A stretch of DNA of 53,607 nucleotides from Candidatus Peregrinibacteria bacterium. GTDB taxonomy: Bacteria > Patescibacteriota > Gracilibacteria > UBA1369 > PNNO01. The notes beneath the pieces are model-generated. The model was given only the letters and a program-made list of their open reading frames with translations. It had not been told where the DNA came from and searched no databases. Where the stretch lies: the NCBI GenBank assembly GCA_016928915.1, contig JAFGJT010000007.1:1-53607 (forward strand), given 5' to 3'. This document shows positions 23,509 to 32,800 of the stretch, piece after piece. The translations under genes and the position numbers were made by a program. Positions within the stretch are counted from its first letter, which is position 1, and the number at the start of each line of letters is the position of its first letter.

Positions 23509-24042
23509 ATGGCTGTAACAAAGCAAAAAAAAGTTGATATTCTAAAGGATCTTGATGCTTACTTTAAAGATGCGAAGTCGGTAGTTTTCTCTAACTACAA
23601 GGGCGTAAGCGTTAAAGATATAAGCACTCTTCGAAGGCAGCTCAGCGCTGCGGACTGCAAATTCAAAGTCGCAAAAAAAACTCTTATTAAAATCGCGGCT
23701 GAAAAAGCGGGTTTTAAAGACATTCCCGATGAATCCTTTGAAGGCCAGGTTGGCGTTGCTTTCTCAAAAGGTGATGAAATTGCTGCAGCAAAAACTTTAT
23801 ACGATTTCTCAAAAACCCACGAACAAATTCAAATTCTCGGTGCATTAATGGAGGGACGTGCATTAACAAAGGCGGAAGCAATGGTGCTTGCAAAAATGCC
23901 GGGCAAAGACGAACTTCTTGCAAGACTTGTGGGCTCAATCAAAGCTCCTGTCAGCAACTTCCACGGACTTTTGTACGCATTGCTGCGAAATTTTGTGGGT
24001 GTTGTAAGCGCATACAAAGAAAAAATGGAAAGCGGAAAATAA
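23509..24042 (+). CDS. rplJ: Ribosomal protein L10
   Basis: 177 residues, normal length. 'KSVVFSNYKGVSVKDISTLR' and 'KFKVAKKTLIKIAAEKAGF' form the rRNA-binding N-terminal domain. The C-terminal helix that holds L7/L12 dimers is 'FHGLLYALLRNFVGVVSAYK'. L10 forms the base of the ribosomal stalk. The gene begins just after an attenuator-type terminator and is followed by rplL after 43 bp, the usual pairing. Confidence 0.97.
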   Translation: MAVTKQKKVDILKDLDAYFKDAKSVVFSNYKGVSVKDISTLRRQLSAADCKFKVAKKTLIKIAAEKAGFKDIPDESFEGQVGVAFSKGDEIAAAKTLYDFSKTHEQIQILGALMEGRALTKAEAMVLAKMPGKDELLARLVGSIKAPVSNFHGLLYALLRNFVGVVSAYKEKMESGK

Positions 24043-24085
24043 CCGCATTTAATATATTAATTTTATCCTTAACTAATTAAATCAC

Positions 24086-24502
24086 ATGTCTGACGAAACA
24101 AAGGTAGAAATCAGCAAGGACGCAGAAAAAATTCTCGAGATGGTTGAGAAACTTTCTGTTTTGGATCTTGCAAATCTTGTTAAAGCCATGGAGGACAAGT
24201 TCGGCGTTTCTGCCGCCGCTCCCGTTATGATGGCAGGTGCCGCTCCGGCAGCTGGAGGTGCCGCAGGCGCAGCAGCAGGTGACGCTGCAAGCGAAAACTG
24301 TTCAGTTGTTCTGGCCTCGGGAGGCGGACAAAAAGTAGCTGTTATCAAGGTTGTTCGTGAACTTACAGGTCTTGGATTAAAAGAATCCAAAGACTTGGTA
24401 GACGGCGCACCAAAGCCGGTAAAAGAAAACGTACCACGAAAAGAAGCAGAGGAAATGAAGAAAAAACTTGAAGAAGCCGGTGCAACAGTTGAATTAAAAT
24501 AG
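24086..24502 (+). CDS. rplL: Ribosomal protein L7/L12
   Basis: 138 residues. An N-terminal dimerisation domain ('[20 protein letters not shown]') is followed by an Ala/Gly-rich hinge of about 25 residues, slightly longer than usual. The C-terminal factor-binding domain has '[20 protein letters not shown]' and '[20 protein letters not shown]'. It recruits translation factors to the stalk. A terminator follows at 24541-24574. Confidence 0.97.
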   Translation: MSDETKVEISKDAEKILEMVEKLSVLDLANLVKAMEDKFGVSAAAPVMMAGAAPAAGGAAGAAAGDAASENCSVVLASGGGQKVAVIKVVRELTGLGLKESKDLVDGAPKPVKENVPRKEAEEMKKKLEEAGATVELK

Positions 24503-24540
24503 TCTCCGCCCGGTTTTAGGGCACACAAGCATCTCTCATT

Positions 24541-24574
24541 AAAACCGCTTGCCAATATGGCCGGCGGTTTTTTG
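24541..24574 (+). terminator. Terminator after rplL
   Basis: AAAACCGC pairs with GCGGTTTT, with an inner GCC/GGC stem, followed by a run of T. It ends the rplJ-rplL unit before the pilus promoter. Confidence 0.8.
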
Positions 24575-24582
24575 TCAGTTGG

Positions 24583-24594
24583 ATTACCGAGTAA
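24583..24594 (+). repeat. Single ATTACCGAGTAA repeat after rplL
   Basis: One complete copy of the palindromic repeat seen at 17570-17600, 20761-20771 and 52499-52570. It sits just past the rplL terminator. Directly after it, CCCTGG (about 24595) and CCAGGG (about 24619) form a further hairpin. Confidence 0.75.
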
Positions 24595-24630
24595 CCCTGG
24601 AACTTAATTCACGGATCACCAGGGATTTTT

Positions 24631-24660
24631 TTGACTCATCAGGGCAAAATGTGATAAAAT
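24631..24660 (+). promoter_or_regulatory. Promoter of the type IV pilus operon
   Basis: TTGACT (24631-24636), an 18-nt spacer and TAAAAT (24655-24660) preceded by TGA, giving an extended -10 TGATAAAATATATAG. The start site should be near 24667, about 19 nt before the first pilus gene. The -10 region resembles that of the giant-protein gene at 29842-29850. Confidence 0.7.
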
Positions 24661-24685
24661 ATATAGAAAATAAAAACAAAACAAC

Positions 24686-25981
24686 ATGCCGCTATTTAAT
24701 TTAAAAAAAGAAAATCCAAAGGAACCTGTTGCCGACATCACGATTCAACCTCCCAAACCGGAGCCCGAAAAGCCCGTAAAACCCGAAACCCCTGCAGCGG
24801 AAGGAAATGTTTACACAAACATTTTTGAAAAACCAACCGCAGCCAAAACCGAGGAGGTTAAAAGTGATATTATTCAAGGCGTTTTTACCAGTGAAGAAAA
24901 AAAATTAAAACCCGATGAAAATATCCTGGGCCCTCTTCCGGAACTTGAAAAAAAAATAGTAGGCGCTTTTAATCCCGAAAAAAGAAAACTTAATTTAATA
25001 CGAACCGGCTTTTTTGCGCTTGTTGTGATTTCTCTTCTTTTAATCGGGTTCTTTTACATAGAATTAACCCCTGAATTTGATCTTTTAAGCGGCGTGCGCG
25101 GACAAAACACCGTACAAAGGCTTAATAACACTCAAAAAGATGTTATCGCTCTGCAGACATCCATCAATCAGAAAAATTATCTGCTTTTAAATTACTATCT
25201 TCAGGAAATAAGCTATTTATCAGACACATATCTGACCGCAAGAAATAAAAGCCTGCCTGAAAATGAAATAGGAACTCTGCGCAGCAATATGCTTCTTGCC
25301 TATGAAAATGCCTACATCAAATGGAAAGAACCAACAACCGCCGGCGGAATTCCCGATGAAACATTTAAAACCGAACTTAAAAACAGTCTGACCGGTGAAC
25401 TTGCAAAATTAAAAAAAGAAAATCTTACACCGGATATTGAAACGCAGATTAATGCCTATGAAGCAACAATAAGGCTGGTTTCAAACACAAGGCTCGGATC
25501 GTTTTTTAAGTTTAACACGGATGAAATAAGAGCCGCTCTGCCTATGGATGATTCTAAAATTGTTGAAATGGCAAATTCAGCACTTGGACTTTTGCAGAAT
25601 GATTTCAGCACAATCAGCCAGATAAAATCGTTTAGAATGAACTGGGCTGATATTATTAACGAAATCGAAAAAACAACAAAAAGCGTTGATACTTTGTACA
25701 ATACGGGCTTCTTTGATGAACTCGGCGGTATAAGATATTCGGCTTTTGACCTTGACTCCCAATCGGGCAAAATTGTGCTTACCGGAAACGCAAAAAGAGA
25801 TGACGGCAGCACGTTCTCGCTTATTGCCAATTTAATGGACGCACTTGAAAAATCATTAATGTTTTCAAATGTGGAAAACAGAAATTTTCCGAAATCCGGT
25901 TCTGACGAAGAAGGATACAGCTCAACATTCAGGATTGAACTTTCGCTTGAGAATCCAACATTACCAATAACTCCCGCATAA
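24686..25981 (+). CDS. PilN-like type IV pilus inner-membrane protein
   Basis: 431 residues, much longer than typical PilN (about 180-200). Residues 1-100 are a cytoplasmic Pro/Lys/Glu-rich tail ('PPKPEPEKPVKPETP'). One membrane helix follows near 108-127 ('TGFFALVVISLLLIGFFYI'), then helical material and a C-terminal beta-alpha domain. The end ('FSLIANLMDALEKSLMFSNV' through 'TFRIELSLENP') matches the ferredoxin-like fold of PilN/GspL proteins. PilN with PilO forms the alignment complex linking motor and pilus. The call rests mainly on position: next come PilO-like, PilB and PilC genes. No pilM is visible upstream. Confidence 0.65.
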   Translation: MPLFNLKKENPKEPVADITIQPPKPEPEKPVKPETPAAEGNVYTNIFEKPTAAKTEEVKSDIIQGVFTSEEKKLKPDENILGPLPELEKKIVGAFNPEKRKLNLIRTGFFALVVISLLLIGFFYIELTPEFDLLSGVRGQNTVQRLNNTQKDVIALQTSINQKNYLLLNYYLQEISYLSDTYLTARNKSLPENEIGTLRSNMLLAYENAYIKWKEPTTAGGIPDETFKTELKNSLTGELAKLKKENLTPDIETQINAYEATIRLVSNTRLGSFFKFNTDEIRAALPMDDSKIVEMANSALGLLQNDFSTISQIKSFRMNWADIINEIEKTTKSVDTLYNTGFFDELGGIRYSAFDLDSQSGKIVLTGNAKRDDGSTFSLIANLMDALEKSLMFSNVENRNFPKSGSDEEGYSSTFRIELSLENPTLPITPA

Positions 25982-25983
25982 AA

Positions 25984-26610
25984 ATGGAAAAATTAAAATT
26001 TTTAAAATCAAAAGATATTCAGGGTAAAATTTATCTTGTTCTTTCGATAATTCTTTTGTTAACAGTTGGCTACTATTCTTACACGAATTTCACAAAATTT
26101 TTTGATATGCGGGAAGAAATTGCGGTAAATGAAAAACTGCACAGTGCGCTTGTATCGGTCGATCAGACGGTGGCTGACGAACTTAAAAAAGTAAAAGAAG
26201 AAGGCAGCGCTCTTGAACAAAAGATTAAAAACGAGCTCGATCAGGTGCTTCCTAAAACCGAAAACCATACCGCATTAACAAGGGCTCTTGAAATGTTTTC
26301 AAATAATTTAAACAGGCTTAAAGATCCATTTGTGGTTTCAAACCTGCAGTATATGAAACTTGAAACCCCAAAAAGCGGGAATTATCAGGTTTTGCCGATA
26401 AAAATGACTATACACAGCACTTATTCCAACTTTTACAAATTTCTGGATTTTATAGATAACTCCGGCGCTTTGAGCGACGGCTCAAGGCTTCTTGACGTGC
26501 AGTCAATAATTATAAATTTTGTAAGCCCCAAAGGTTCGCAAAACAACTTGAGCGGCCAGGATGAAATAAATTTCAACATCTCTATAAACGCTTATATAAG
26601 GAAATCTTAA
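25984..26610 (+). CDS. PilO-like type IV pilus protein
   Basis: 208 residues. One membrane helix near 15-33 ('IYLVLSIILLLTVGYYSY'), a coiled-coil-like stretch to about 95 ('DELKKVKEEGSALEQKIKNE') and a ferredoxin-like C-terminal domain ('LPIKMTIHSTYSNFYKFLDF'). Size, topology and order after the PilN-like gene all fit PilO, the PilN partner in the alignment complex. It starts 2 bp after the preceding stop and ends 1 bp before the ATPase gene, so translation is probably coupled. Confidence 0.75.
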   Translation: MEKLKFLKSKDIQGKIYLVLSIILLLTVGYYSYTNFTKFFDMREEIAVNEKLHSALVSVDQTVADELKKVKEEGSALEQKIKNELDQVLPKTENHTALTRALEMFSNNLNRLKDPFVVSNLQYMKLETPKSGNYQVLPIKMTIHSTYSNFYKFLDFIDNSGALSDGSRLLDVQSIIINFVSPKGSQNNLSGQDEINFNISINAYIRKS

Positions 26611-26611
26611 T

Positions 26612-27862
26612 ATGGCCAACGAAAAGCTCGAACAACTGCAGTCATCGATACTTGAGGGGAATATTCCCCAGCTTGTACTTGGCATGATAAGTTACGCGCT
26701 TGAATCAAGGGCCAGCGATATTCATATTGAGCCGCTTGAGCATACTGTTCGCATCCGTTACAGAATAGACGGTGTGTTGAGGGTGATTGTTGAATATCCT
26801 TCAAACCTTCATCCGGCGGTTGTTTCAAGAATTAAAATCATGTCCAATTTAAAAATAGATGAACAAAGAATTCCGCAGGACGGAAGAACCGCCGTAACAA
26901 CACGCGAAGGAAAAGAAATGGATCTACGTGTTTCAACTCTTCCGAGCGTAAACGGTGAAAAAATCGTTATGCGTATTCAGGATAAAACGAGAAAAATCCC
27001 CGAACTGGACAAACTCGGGCTGCAGGGCAACGGACTTAAATTCTTGCTGGAAAGCCTTAATTCCCCTAACGGAATTATTTTAAACACCGGCCCCACCGGA
27101 TCGGGAAAAACAACAACGTTATATTCATGTTTAAGCAAATTAAATACTACAGATGTAAATATACTTACAATCGAAGATCCGGTTGAAATCCAAATGGACG
27201 GATTAAACCAAAGTCAGGTGCATCCCGATATTGACTATACTTTTGCATTCGGCATGCGAACCGCTCTCCGCCAGGATCCGGATATAATAATGGTTGGAGA
27301 AATACGCGACAGAGAGACAGTGGACACTGCCATAGAAGCGTCGCTTACAGGACATCTTGTTCTGTCAACAATACACACAAACAGCGCGGTTGAAACGCTT
27401 ACACGTATAGACAACATGGGCGTTCAGCCTTTTTTAATGGCATCGTCAATAGAATGCATTATCGCCCAGCGCCTTGTCAGGAAAATCTGTGACAACTGTA
27501 AAGTTGAAGATACAGTGGACCCATCATTGCTTGAACATATTAAAAAAGTAGCGGCTCTTATTCATCCCGGGGAAAATGTTGATCCCAAGCTTATTGAAGG
27601 AATGAAGTTTTATAAAGGAAAGGGATGCGAGAAATGCGACAATATCGGATATGTGGGAAGACTCGGACTTTATGAAGTTATGAAAACAAATAATGAAATC
27701 AGAAGGGCGATTTTAAAACGCGAATCACCGATAGAAATTGAAAATATTGCGATAAAAACGGGCATGGTGACTCTTGAACAGGCGGGCATTATTAAAGCTC
27801 TTCAGGGTGAAACAACCATAGAAGAAATTTATTCCGTTGCAAGAAAAATGGAGGAAAAATAA
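26612..27862 (+). CDS. pilB: PilB/GspE-type pilus assembly ATPase
   Basis: 416 residues. 'ASDIHIEPLEHTVRIRYRID' starts the N2 domain. Walker A is 'NTGPTGSGKTTTLYS', the Asp box is 'ILTIEDPVEIQMDGLNQSQV', Walker B is 'DPDIIMVGEIRDRETVDTA' and the His box is 'TGHLVLSTIHTN'. A tetracysteine zinc motif (CDNC near residue 293, CEKC near 332) marks the assembly (PilB/GspE) type rather than the retraction ATPase PilT. Typical PilB is about 560 residues; the N-terminal MshEN-type domain is missing here. It powers pilin extraction and polymerisation at the cytoplasmic membrane. Confidence 0.92.
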   Translation: MANEKLEQLQSSILEGNIPQLVLGMISYALESRASDIHIEPLEHTVRIRYRIDGVLRVIVEYPSNLHPAVVSRIKIMSNLKIDEQRIPQDGRTAVTTREGKEMDLRVSTLPSVNGEKIVMRIQDKTRKIPELDKLGLQGNGLKFLLESLNSPNGIILNTGPTGSGKTTTLYSCLSKLNTTDVNILTIEDPVEIQMDGLNQSQVHPDIDYTFAFGMRTALRQDPDIIMVGEIRDRETVDTAIEASLTGHLVLSTIHTNSAVETLTRIDNMGVQPFLMASSIECIIAQRLVRKICDNCKVEDTVDPSLLEHIKKVAALIHPGENVDPKLIEGMKFYKGKGCEKCDNIGYVGRLGLYEVMKTNNEIRRAILKRESPIEIENIAIKTGMVTLEQAGIIKALQGETTIEEIYSVARKMEEK

Positions 27863-27872
27863 TAAACTCATT

Positions 27873-29144
27873 ATGAAACAGGCAAAAGATTTTGCACAAA
27901 AAACGGGCGGTGAAACCTTTAAACTCGAGAAAGCCGTATCGGCAGAGGAAAGGGCGGCACAGGAGCAGGAAAAAATCGTCCTGAATATTGGCCTGAGCAA
28001 AGACAAAATAAAACTGCGTTTTGCTCCCGGGCAGGAAACAACAGGTAATTTTTTCATTGATGCTTACAATAAAATAAACGGTTTTATTATAAGCATGAAC
28101 AAGGTCAAGATGCAGGAAAAAGCGGTTTTTTTCAGGCTGCTTGCGGTAATGGTTGAAGCCGGAATTCCGATAATAAGATCTCTGCATACACTTGCCGACC
28201 AAAACAAAAAAAATCCAAAATTCGAAAAAATCATTACTGAAATGGCCTATAAGGTTGAAGGAGGCGAGAGCCTTTCGGGATCAATGGATTTATATAAAGA
28301 TGTTTTTTCGGAAGCTGAAATAGGAATGATAAGAAGCGGCGAAGTATCGGGGCATCTTAATGATATTTTAAGGGATCTTGCCAAAAACACCGAAAAAAAC
28401 GCAAGAACTTTAAAAAAAGTTAAAGGCGCGCTTACATATCCAATTGTGGTTCTTGTAATTTTATTCGGCGTGCTTGTTGTGATGATGACAATGGTTGTTC
28501 CGAATATTACAAATATGTTTGTTCAGAGCGGAGCCAAACTGCCGGAAATCACACAGTTTGTTATAAACATGAGTAGTTTTATGAGAAATAATTTAGCTTT
28601 AATGCTGGGTATAATAGTTGTTCTGGGTGTGTGTTTCGTTCTGTGGAAACGCACAAAGACAGGAAAATTTTACTGGGACATCTTTAAACTGCATGTGCCG
28701 ATTATCGGCCCGCTCATACAAAAATCCGTACTCGCGCAGTTCTCGCAAAATCTGGGGAACCTGCTTGGTGCCGGTGTTTCAATTATCCAGTCGATGACAA
28801 TCATTTCAAACGCTACCAGTAATGAGGTTTACAAACGAAAAATCAAATTCGCGGGCGATGATATAAGAACCGGTATTCCGCTTGCGGAAAGCCTTAGAAA
28901 CAGCAAATATTTTCCCACTATGCTTGTAAACATGGTAGAAATCGGTGAACAGACCGCGCAACTTGAAACAGTCACAAAAAAAATCGCGGATTTTTACGAT
29001 GAAGAAGTTGACCTTGCCGTACAGGGCTTAACAAAAGTAATAGAGCCGGTTATCATGGTTTTTGTGGGTGTTGCCGTGGGGGGGCTTGTGGCGGCAATAA
29101 TGCTGCCGATAATGTCTCTTGCGGATGTTGCGGGAACCATGTAA
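27873..29144 (+). CDS. pilC: PilC/GspF-type pilus platform protein
   Basis: 423 residues from the ATG at 27873; an upstream TTG in the same frame lies inside the pilB end and is not needed. Two tandem T2SSF domains: the first contains 'FFRLLAVMVEAGIPIIRSLH' and 'IGMIRSGEVSGHLNDILRDL', the second 'FSQNLGNLLGAGVSIIQSMT' and 'LVNMVEIGEQTAQLETVTKK'. Three or more membrane helices are present, ending in 'GLVAAIMLPIMSLADVAGTM'. PilC is the inner-membrane platform on which PilB acts. Confidence 0.92.
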   Translation: MKQAKDFAQKTGGETFKLEKAVSAEERAAQEQEKIVLNIGLSKDKIKLRFAPGQETTGNFFIDAYNKINGFIISMNKVKMQEKAVFFRLLAVMVEAGIPIIRSLHTLADQNKKNPKFEKIITEMAYKVEGGESLSGSMDLYKDVFSEAEIGMIRSGEVSGHLNDILRDLAKNTEKNARTLKKVKGALTYPIVVLVILFGVLVVMMTMVVPNITNMFVQSGAKLPEITQFVINMSSFMRNNLALMLGIIVVLGVCFVLWKRTKTGKFYWDIFKLHVPIIGPLIQKSVLAQFSQNLGNLLGAGVSIIQSMTIISNATSNEVYKRKIKFAGDDIRTGIPLAESLRNSKYFPTMLVNMVEIGEQTAQLETVTKKIADFYDEEVDLAVQGLTKVIEPVIMVFVGVAVGGLVAAIMLPIMSLADVAGTM

Positions 29145-29198
29145 GTACTGTATACTTTGCGAATGGAAAACCATTTAAATATATTTTAACCAAAGTCT

Positions 29199-29717
29199 AT
29201 GAAAACAAAAAAAGGTTTTACACTGATCGAGTTACTTATCGTAATCGCGATCATCGGAATCCTTTCAGCAGCTCTGCTGCCGACTATTCTTAACGCACCG
29301 GCAAGAGGCCGAGACGCGGCAAGAACAGGACAGTTAAATTCAATCGTTGCTGCTCTTGAGGCTTATAATTCTGATTTCGGTAAATATCCACAGGCCGATG
29401 GATGTATCGGCGATGAAGGCGGGGAGACAGTCTTTGTGGATGATACAAGCGCTTCAGTTCTGGGAAATTATTTTGCCGGAGGAACTCCTCCTCAAGATCC
29501 TTCAGGAGATAGAACTATTACAGGAGAAGCAACTGGTTGTCCGGCTATGGGGCTTTATTATTATCATTATGTTGGCGAAGTTGGTGTTGCAGAATATATC
29601 TTATCAACCGTAATGGAACTTGAAAACAACAATAACAGTGATACTGATCCGACATCAATAGCTGCAGGAACACCTGTTGTTTACGGTGGCACAGATTATT
29701 ACATACTGGTTAAATAA
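29199..29717 (+). CDS. Type IV prepilin / GspG-like pseudopilin
   Basis: 172 residues with a class III signal, MKTKKG|FTLIELLIVIAIIG, cleaved after Gly6 and with the conserved Glu at +5. The hydrophobic N-terminal helix is followed by 'RGRDAARTGQLNSIVAALEA' and 'YNSDFGKYPQADGCIGDEGG', as in GspG-type (major pseudopilin) proteins. Two cysteines (near residues 69 and 115) could form a disulfide. It is likely the main filament subunit. It ends the pilus unit, followed by a terminator. Confidence 0.9.
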   Translation: MKTKKGFTLIELLIVIAIIGILSAALLPTILNAPARGRDAARTGQLNSIVAALEAYNSDFGKYPQADGCIGDEGGETVFVDDTSASVLGNYFAGGTPPQDPSGDRTITGEATGCPAMGLYYYHYVGEVGVAEYILSTVMELENNNNSDTDPTSIAAGTPVVYGGTDYYILVK

Positions 29718-29726
29718 ATTTCGGTT

Positions 29727-29770
29727 AAAAGCCGGTTTTTCTCTTACTCTTAAAGGAAAATCGGCTTTTT
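29727..29770 (+). terminator. Terminator after the prepilin gene
   Basis: AAAAGCCGGTTTTTC pairs, with one mismatch, with GGAAAATCGGCTTTTT across a 10-nt loop. It separates the pilus unit from the giant-protein unit. Confidence 0.7.
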
Positions 29771-29841
29771 ATATGCTTAAATTCTGTCAAGAGAAATGAC
29801 GGATTCGCGGGCAACTCGATCTGTCTTTTTTGGCTGATTTG

Positions 29842-29850
29842 TGCTAAAAT
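29842..29850 (+). promoter_or_regulatory. Extended -10 promoter of the giant-protein operon
   Basis: TGCTAAAAT matches an extended -10 (TG-N-TAAAAT) with no good -35. It resembles the pilus operon -10 (TGATAAAATATA). The start site should be near 29857, 43 nt before the giant gene. Confidence 0.5.
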
Positions 29851-29899
29851 ATAAAGATTATATTAAGGAAAATTAAAAAAAAGCGCAAAAAAACAAAAA

Positions 29900-32800
29900 A
29901 TGACAAATAAAATCAATAAATCCAGTGAATATTCCTTTGTTTCCAGAATTGTTTCGGGAATGCTTATTCCCGTAATTTTATTTGTAAATATTTCTTCGTT
30001 TCCCGTTGCATTGGCGCAGTGGGGATCTAGCACCAACGAACCCGCACAGGTTGTTTCGTTAATCGCCGTTCTTGTTGATAATAGTCTTATTGAAAATAAT
30101 ACTGCGTATGAAGGGTTGAAAAATGATTATACCGATGAACTTAGGGCGGCGAATTTACGCGAACGCATTTTGAGGTTCGCAAAAGATGTACAGCTTTCAC
30201 AGCCTTATACAAAGTCTTTAATAATCCGCGTTAAACCGGAGGACTCACCGGCAAGTATTTCTCAGGCGCTTGAAACTTTATATTTTAAAGGTGAGAGTTC
30301 AACTGAAACAAAAAGCCAGTTAAACGGTGTTATTACCGTGGGTAATGTTCCCCTTCCGGTTGTTAATAAAAACGGCAACAGATTTATTAGTTTGTTTCCT
30401 TATACTGATTTCGAGGACAAGGCATATGTTTATAATTATGAGACAAATGAATTTGAACGTAACAGTTCCGTAATTTCCCCGAAAGTTGAAGTGTGGCACG
30501 GAGTGATTAAACCTTCAAAAGATGGTGAGGACGGCAATAACGAGCTGGCTTATTATTTTGATAAAAATCATTTATATCACAGCGGGCATTCGGATTATGC
30601 CGAATTTGACCGCAGAATGCTTTATGCCGACAACTTTTGGGAATTCGAGACAGCCGATATGAACGCTTACAAAAGATACGAACAGTACATCAAGCATATG
30701 GATGATTTTGCTTATCTGCGTTTTACAAAAACACTTTTAAAAGAACTTTCCGGCGCAAATAAAATTCCCAAAGGCGACGGCATAGACAATGATCTTGACG
30801 GATTTATTGATGAAGATCCTCTGGACGGTGAAGACAATGATAATGACGGAGAAATTGACGAGGATAACGGAGAAGATCCCGAAGCTGTTGATGCGGAAAT
30901 TTTTGATACGCTTCCCGATGTTCAAAGCAGAAATATTATTTTTAGTTATGCATTAAGATTCAACGAGGTTGTTTCAAATCACATACAAAAAATAAATGAT
31001 AATGTTAAAGGGCTTGGCAGATATGATGAATACAATTCCGTGCCTTCGTTGATTACGGCCAAAGATTTATACACGCAGGAATATTTAAAATCAGTAAACG
31101 ATTTAATTGAAACAAAGGTTGATGAATTTGCGCAGAAATTACAGGGAACGGTTACTCTTTTGGACGGAGCCCTGCTAAGCGGCACAATTACGTTTGAAGA
31201 TGATTCCACCGCAAGCATGACAGCCTGGAATTTTGAAAACTACGCAAAACATTCGGGCATTACTTACTATAACGGAAGGCCGGTAACCGATATTACCGAC
31301 CCGTCGCAGTGCACATTGTATCAGGGCGGCGGCAGTTTGCAGGATGAGATAGCCCAGCTTATTGAAAGGAACCGTCTGTATTACGCCCAGAGCGCCGACA
31401 GCAACAACAGCGGATATGCCGGATGCCACGGAGGGAATATAAACAATCCTGAAATGTGTTTCCCCGATGAAGCCACAAACTGGGTGGCGGATGACAGAGG
31501 AACAAAAATTGCTGAAAATGTTTTTGAAAGCGCGGTTAGCTACGGCGGATGTTTTGATTTTAGAGAAGCTACAAGATATTCGCAATATCTTGGTGAAGTG
31601 AGTGATTTTCTTGCGGACCCGGATTCAAATCCTTATCCGGGTGACAAACACAGACCAGCGGAAAATATAAAACTTTATCAAGATGCAAATATTTATCTTA
31701 CACTTAAAGATGTATTGGATTTATACGGCGGCTTTGACGGGACAGACAATGATGAAGACGGAAGCATTGATGAGGCCGATGAATATTCTTTAAGCTACAG
31801 CATTAATAAAGACGACTGGTATGCAATCGGAAGAGAGATTCTTGGTAACAGAAAAAATCATTTCATCATTCAAAATCCACCATATAGCAATGTAAAACAA
31901 ATTGATCTATATGTTGTTCAGGACATATCTGGGTTTTCAAGCCCCATTCCCAGCATCACTTATCATAAAGAACCTCTTCTTCAAACAATCAAAGCTCAGC
32001 TTGCAAAAGGCGACACAGACGCACTTCCGTCAAACAATCCAAGATACGTAGCATTGCAGGATCAGAACGGAAAATTCCAGAGAATTAATTATCCGGATTT
32101 ATTTAAAACAGAATCCGCGGAGGATTTTATGAACAGTTTAAAGGAGCTTGAAAAAAGATTAATTAATATGCCGGGTTACAATCCGTCGGCTTTTAAAATA
32201 GAAGGCGAACTGCAAAAAATAATCATTCCCGACCCAGACGCTGAACAGCAGCCATTATTCAGCAAAGCTGAAGATGCAATAAAATGGAGAAACATGGGAA
32301 CGGATATGAAGCATGCATATATAGTAAAGCAATATCTTGAAGAACATGAAAACGGATATGAATATATGTACCTGACCGCCGAAGGGTCTGCTGACGAATT
32401 TAATTTTGAAATAAATAAAGATCCGAATATAGTTGATAACGATAATACGTGGCTCGATCCGGAATCAACAATGGCTTTTGAGGAAGCGGATGAAGCGACC
32501 GGGGAAGAAGGCTCCGAGTCGGTTTTTATTCTGCAGTGGTTCACATATATCATCGAATATTTAAAGGAAATATCAAAACTTCCCGATAATATGAAGTTTG
32601 AAAAAGCATGTAAGCCCGATGATGAAAAAGAACAAGTTCAGGAACAGCCCATTAGGGGAAGCGACGCTCTAAAAGACGAACTGCCTCTTGAATTTGATGC
32701 TGACCAAAACGGAGTACCCGACAGCGCGGACTCAACTGCGGCTCTTATAATTTCATTCAAAGACAACCAAACAAAAATCCCTTCGGACTCAAGGGAACAG

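Noticed and set aside
27837-27872. TTG start for pilC overlapping the end of pilB
   Set aside because: An ATG at 27873 gives a normal start. The extension is just the pilB end read in another frame.
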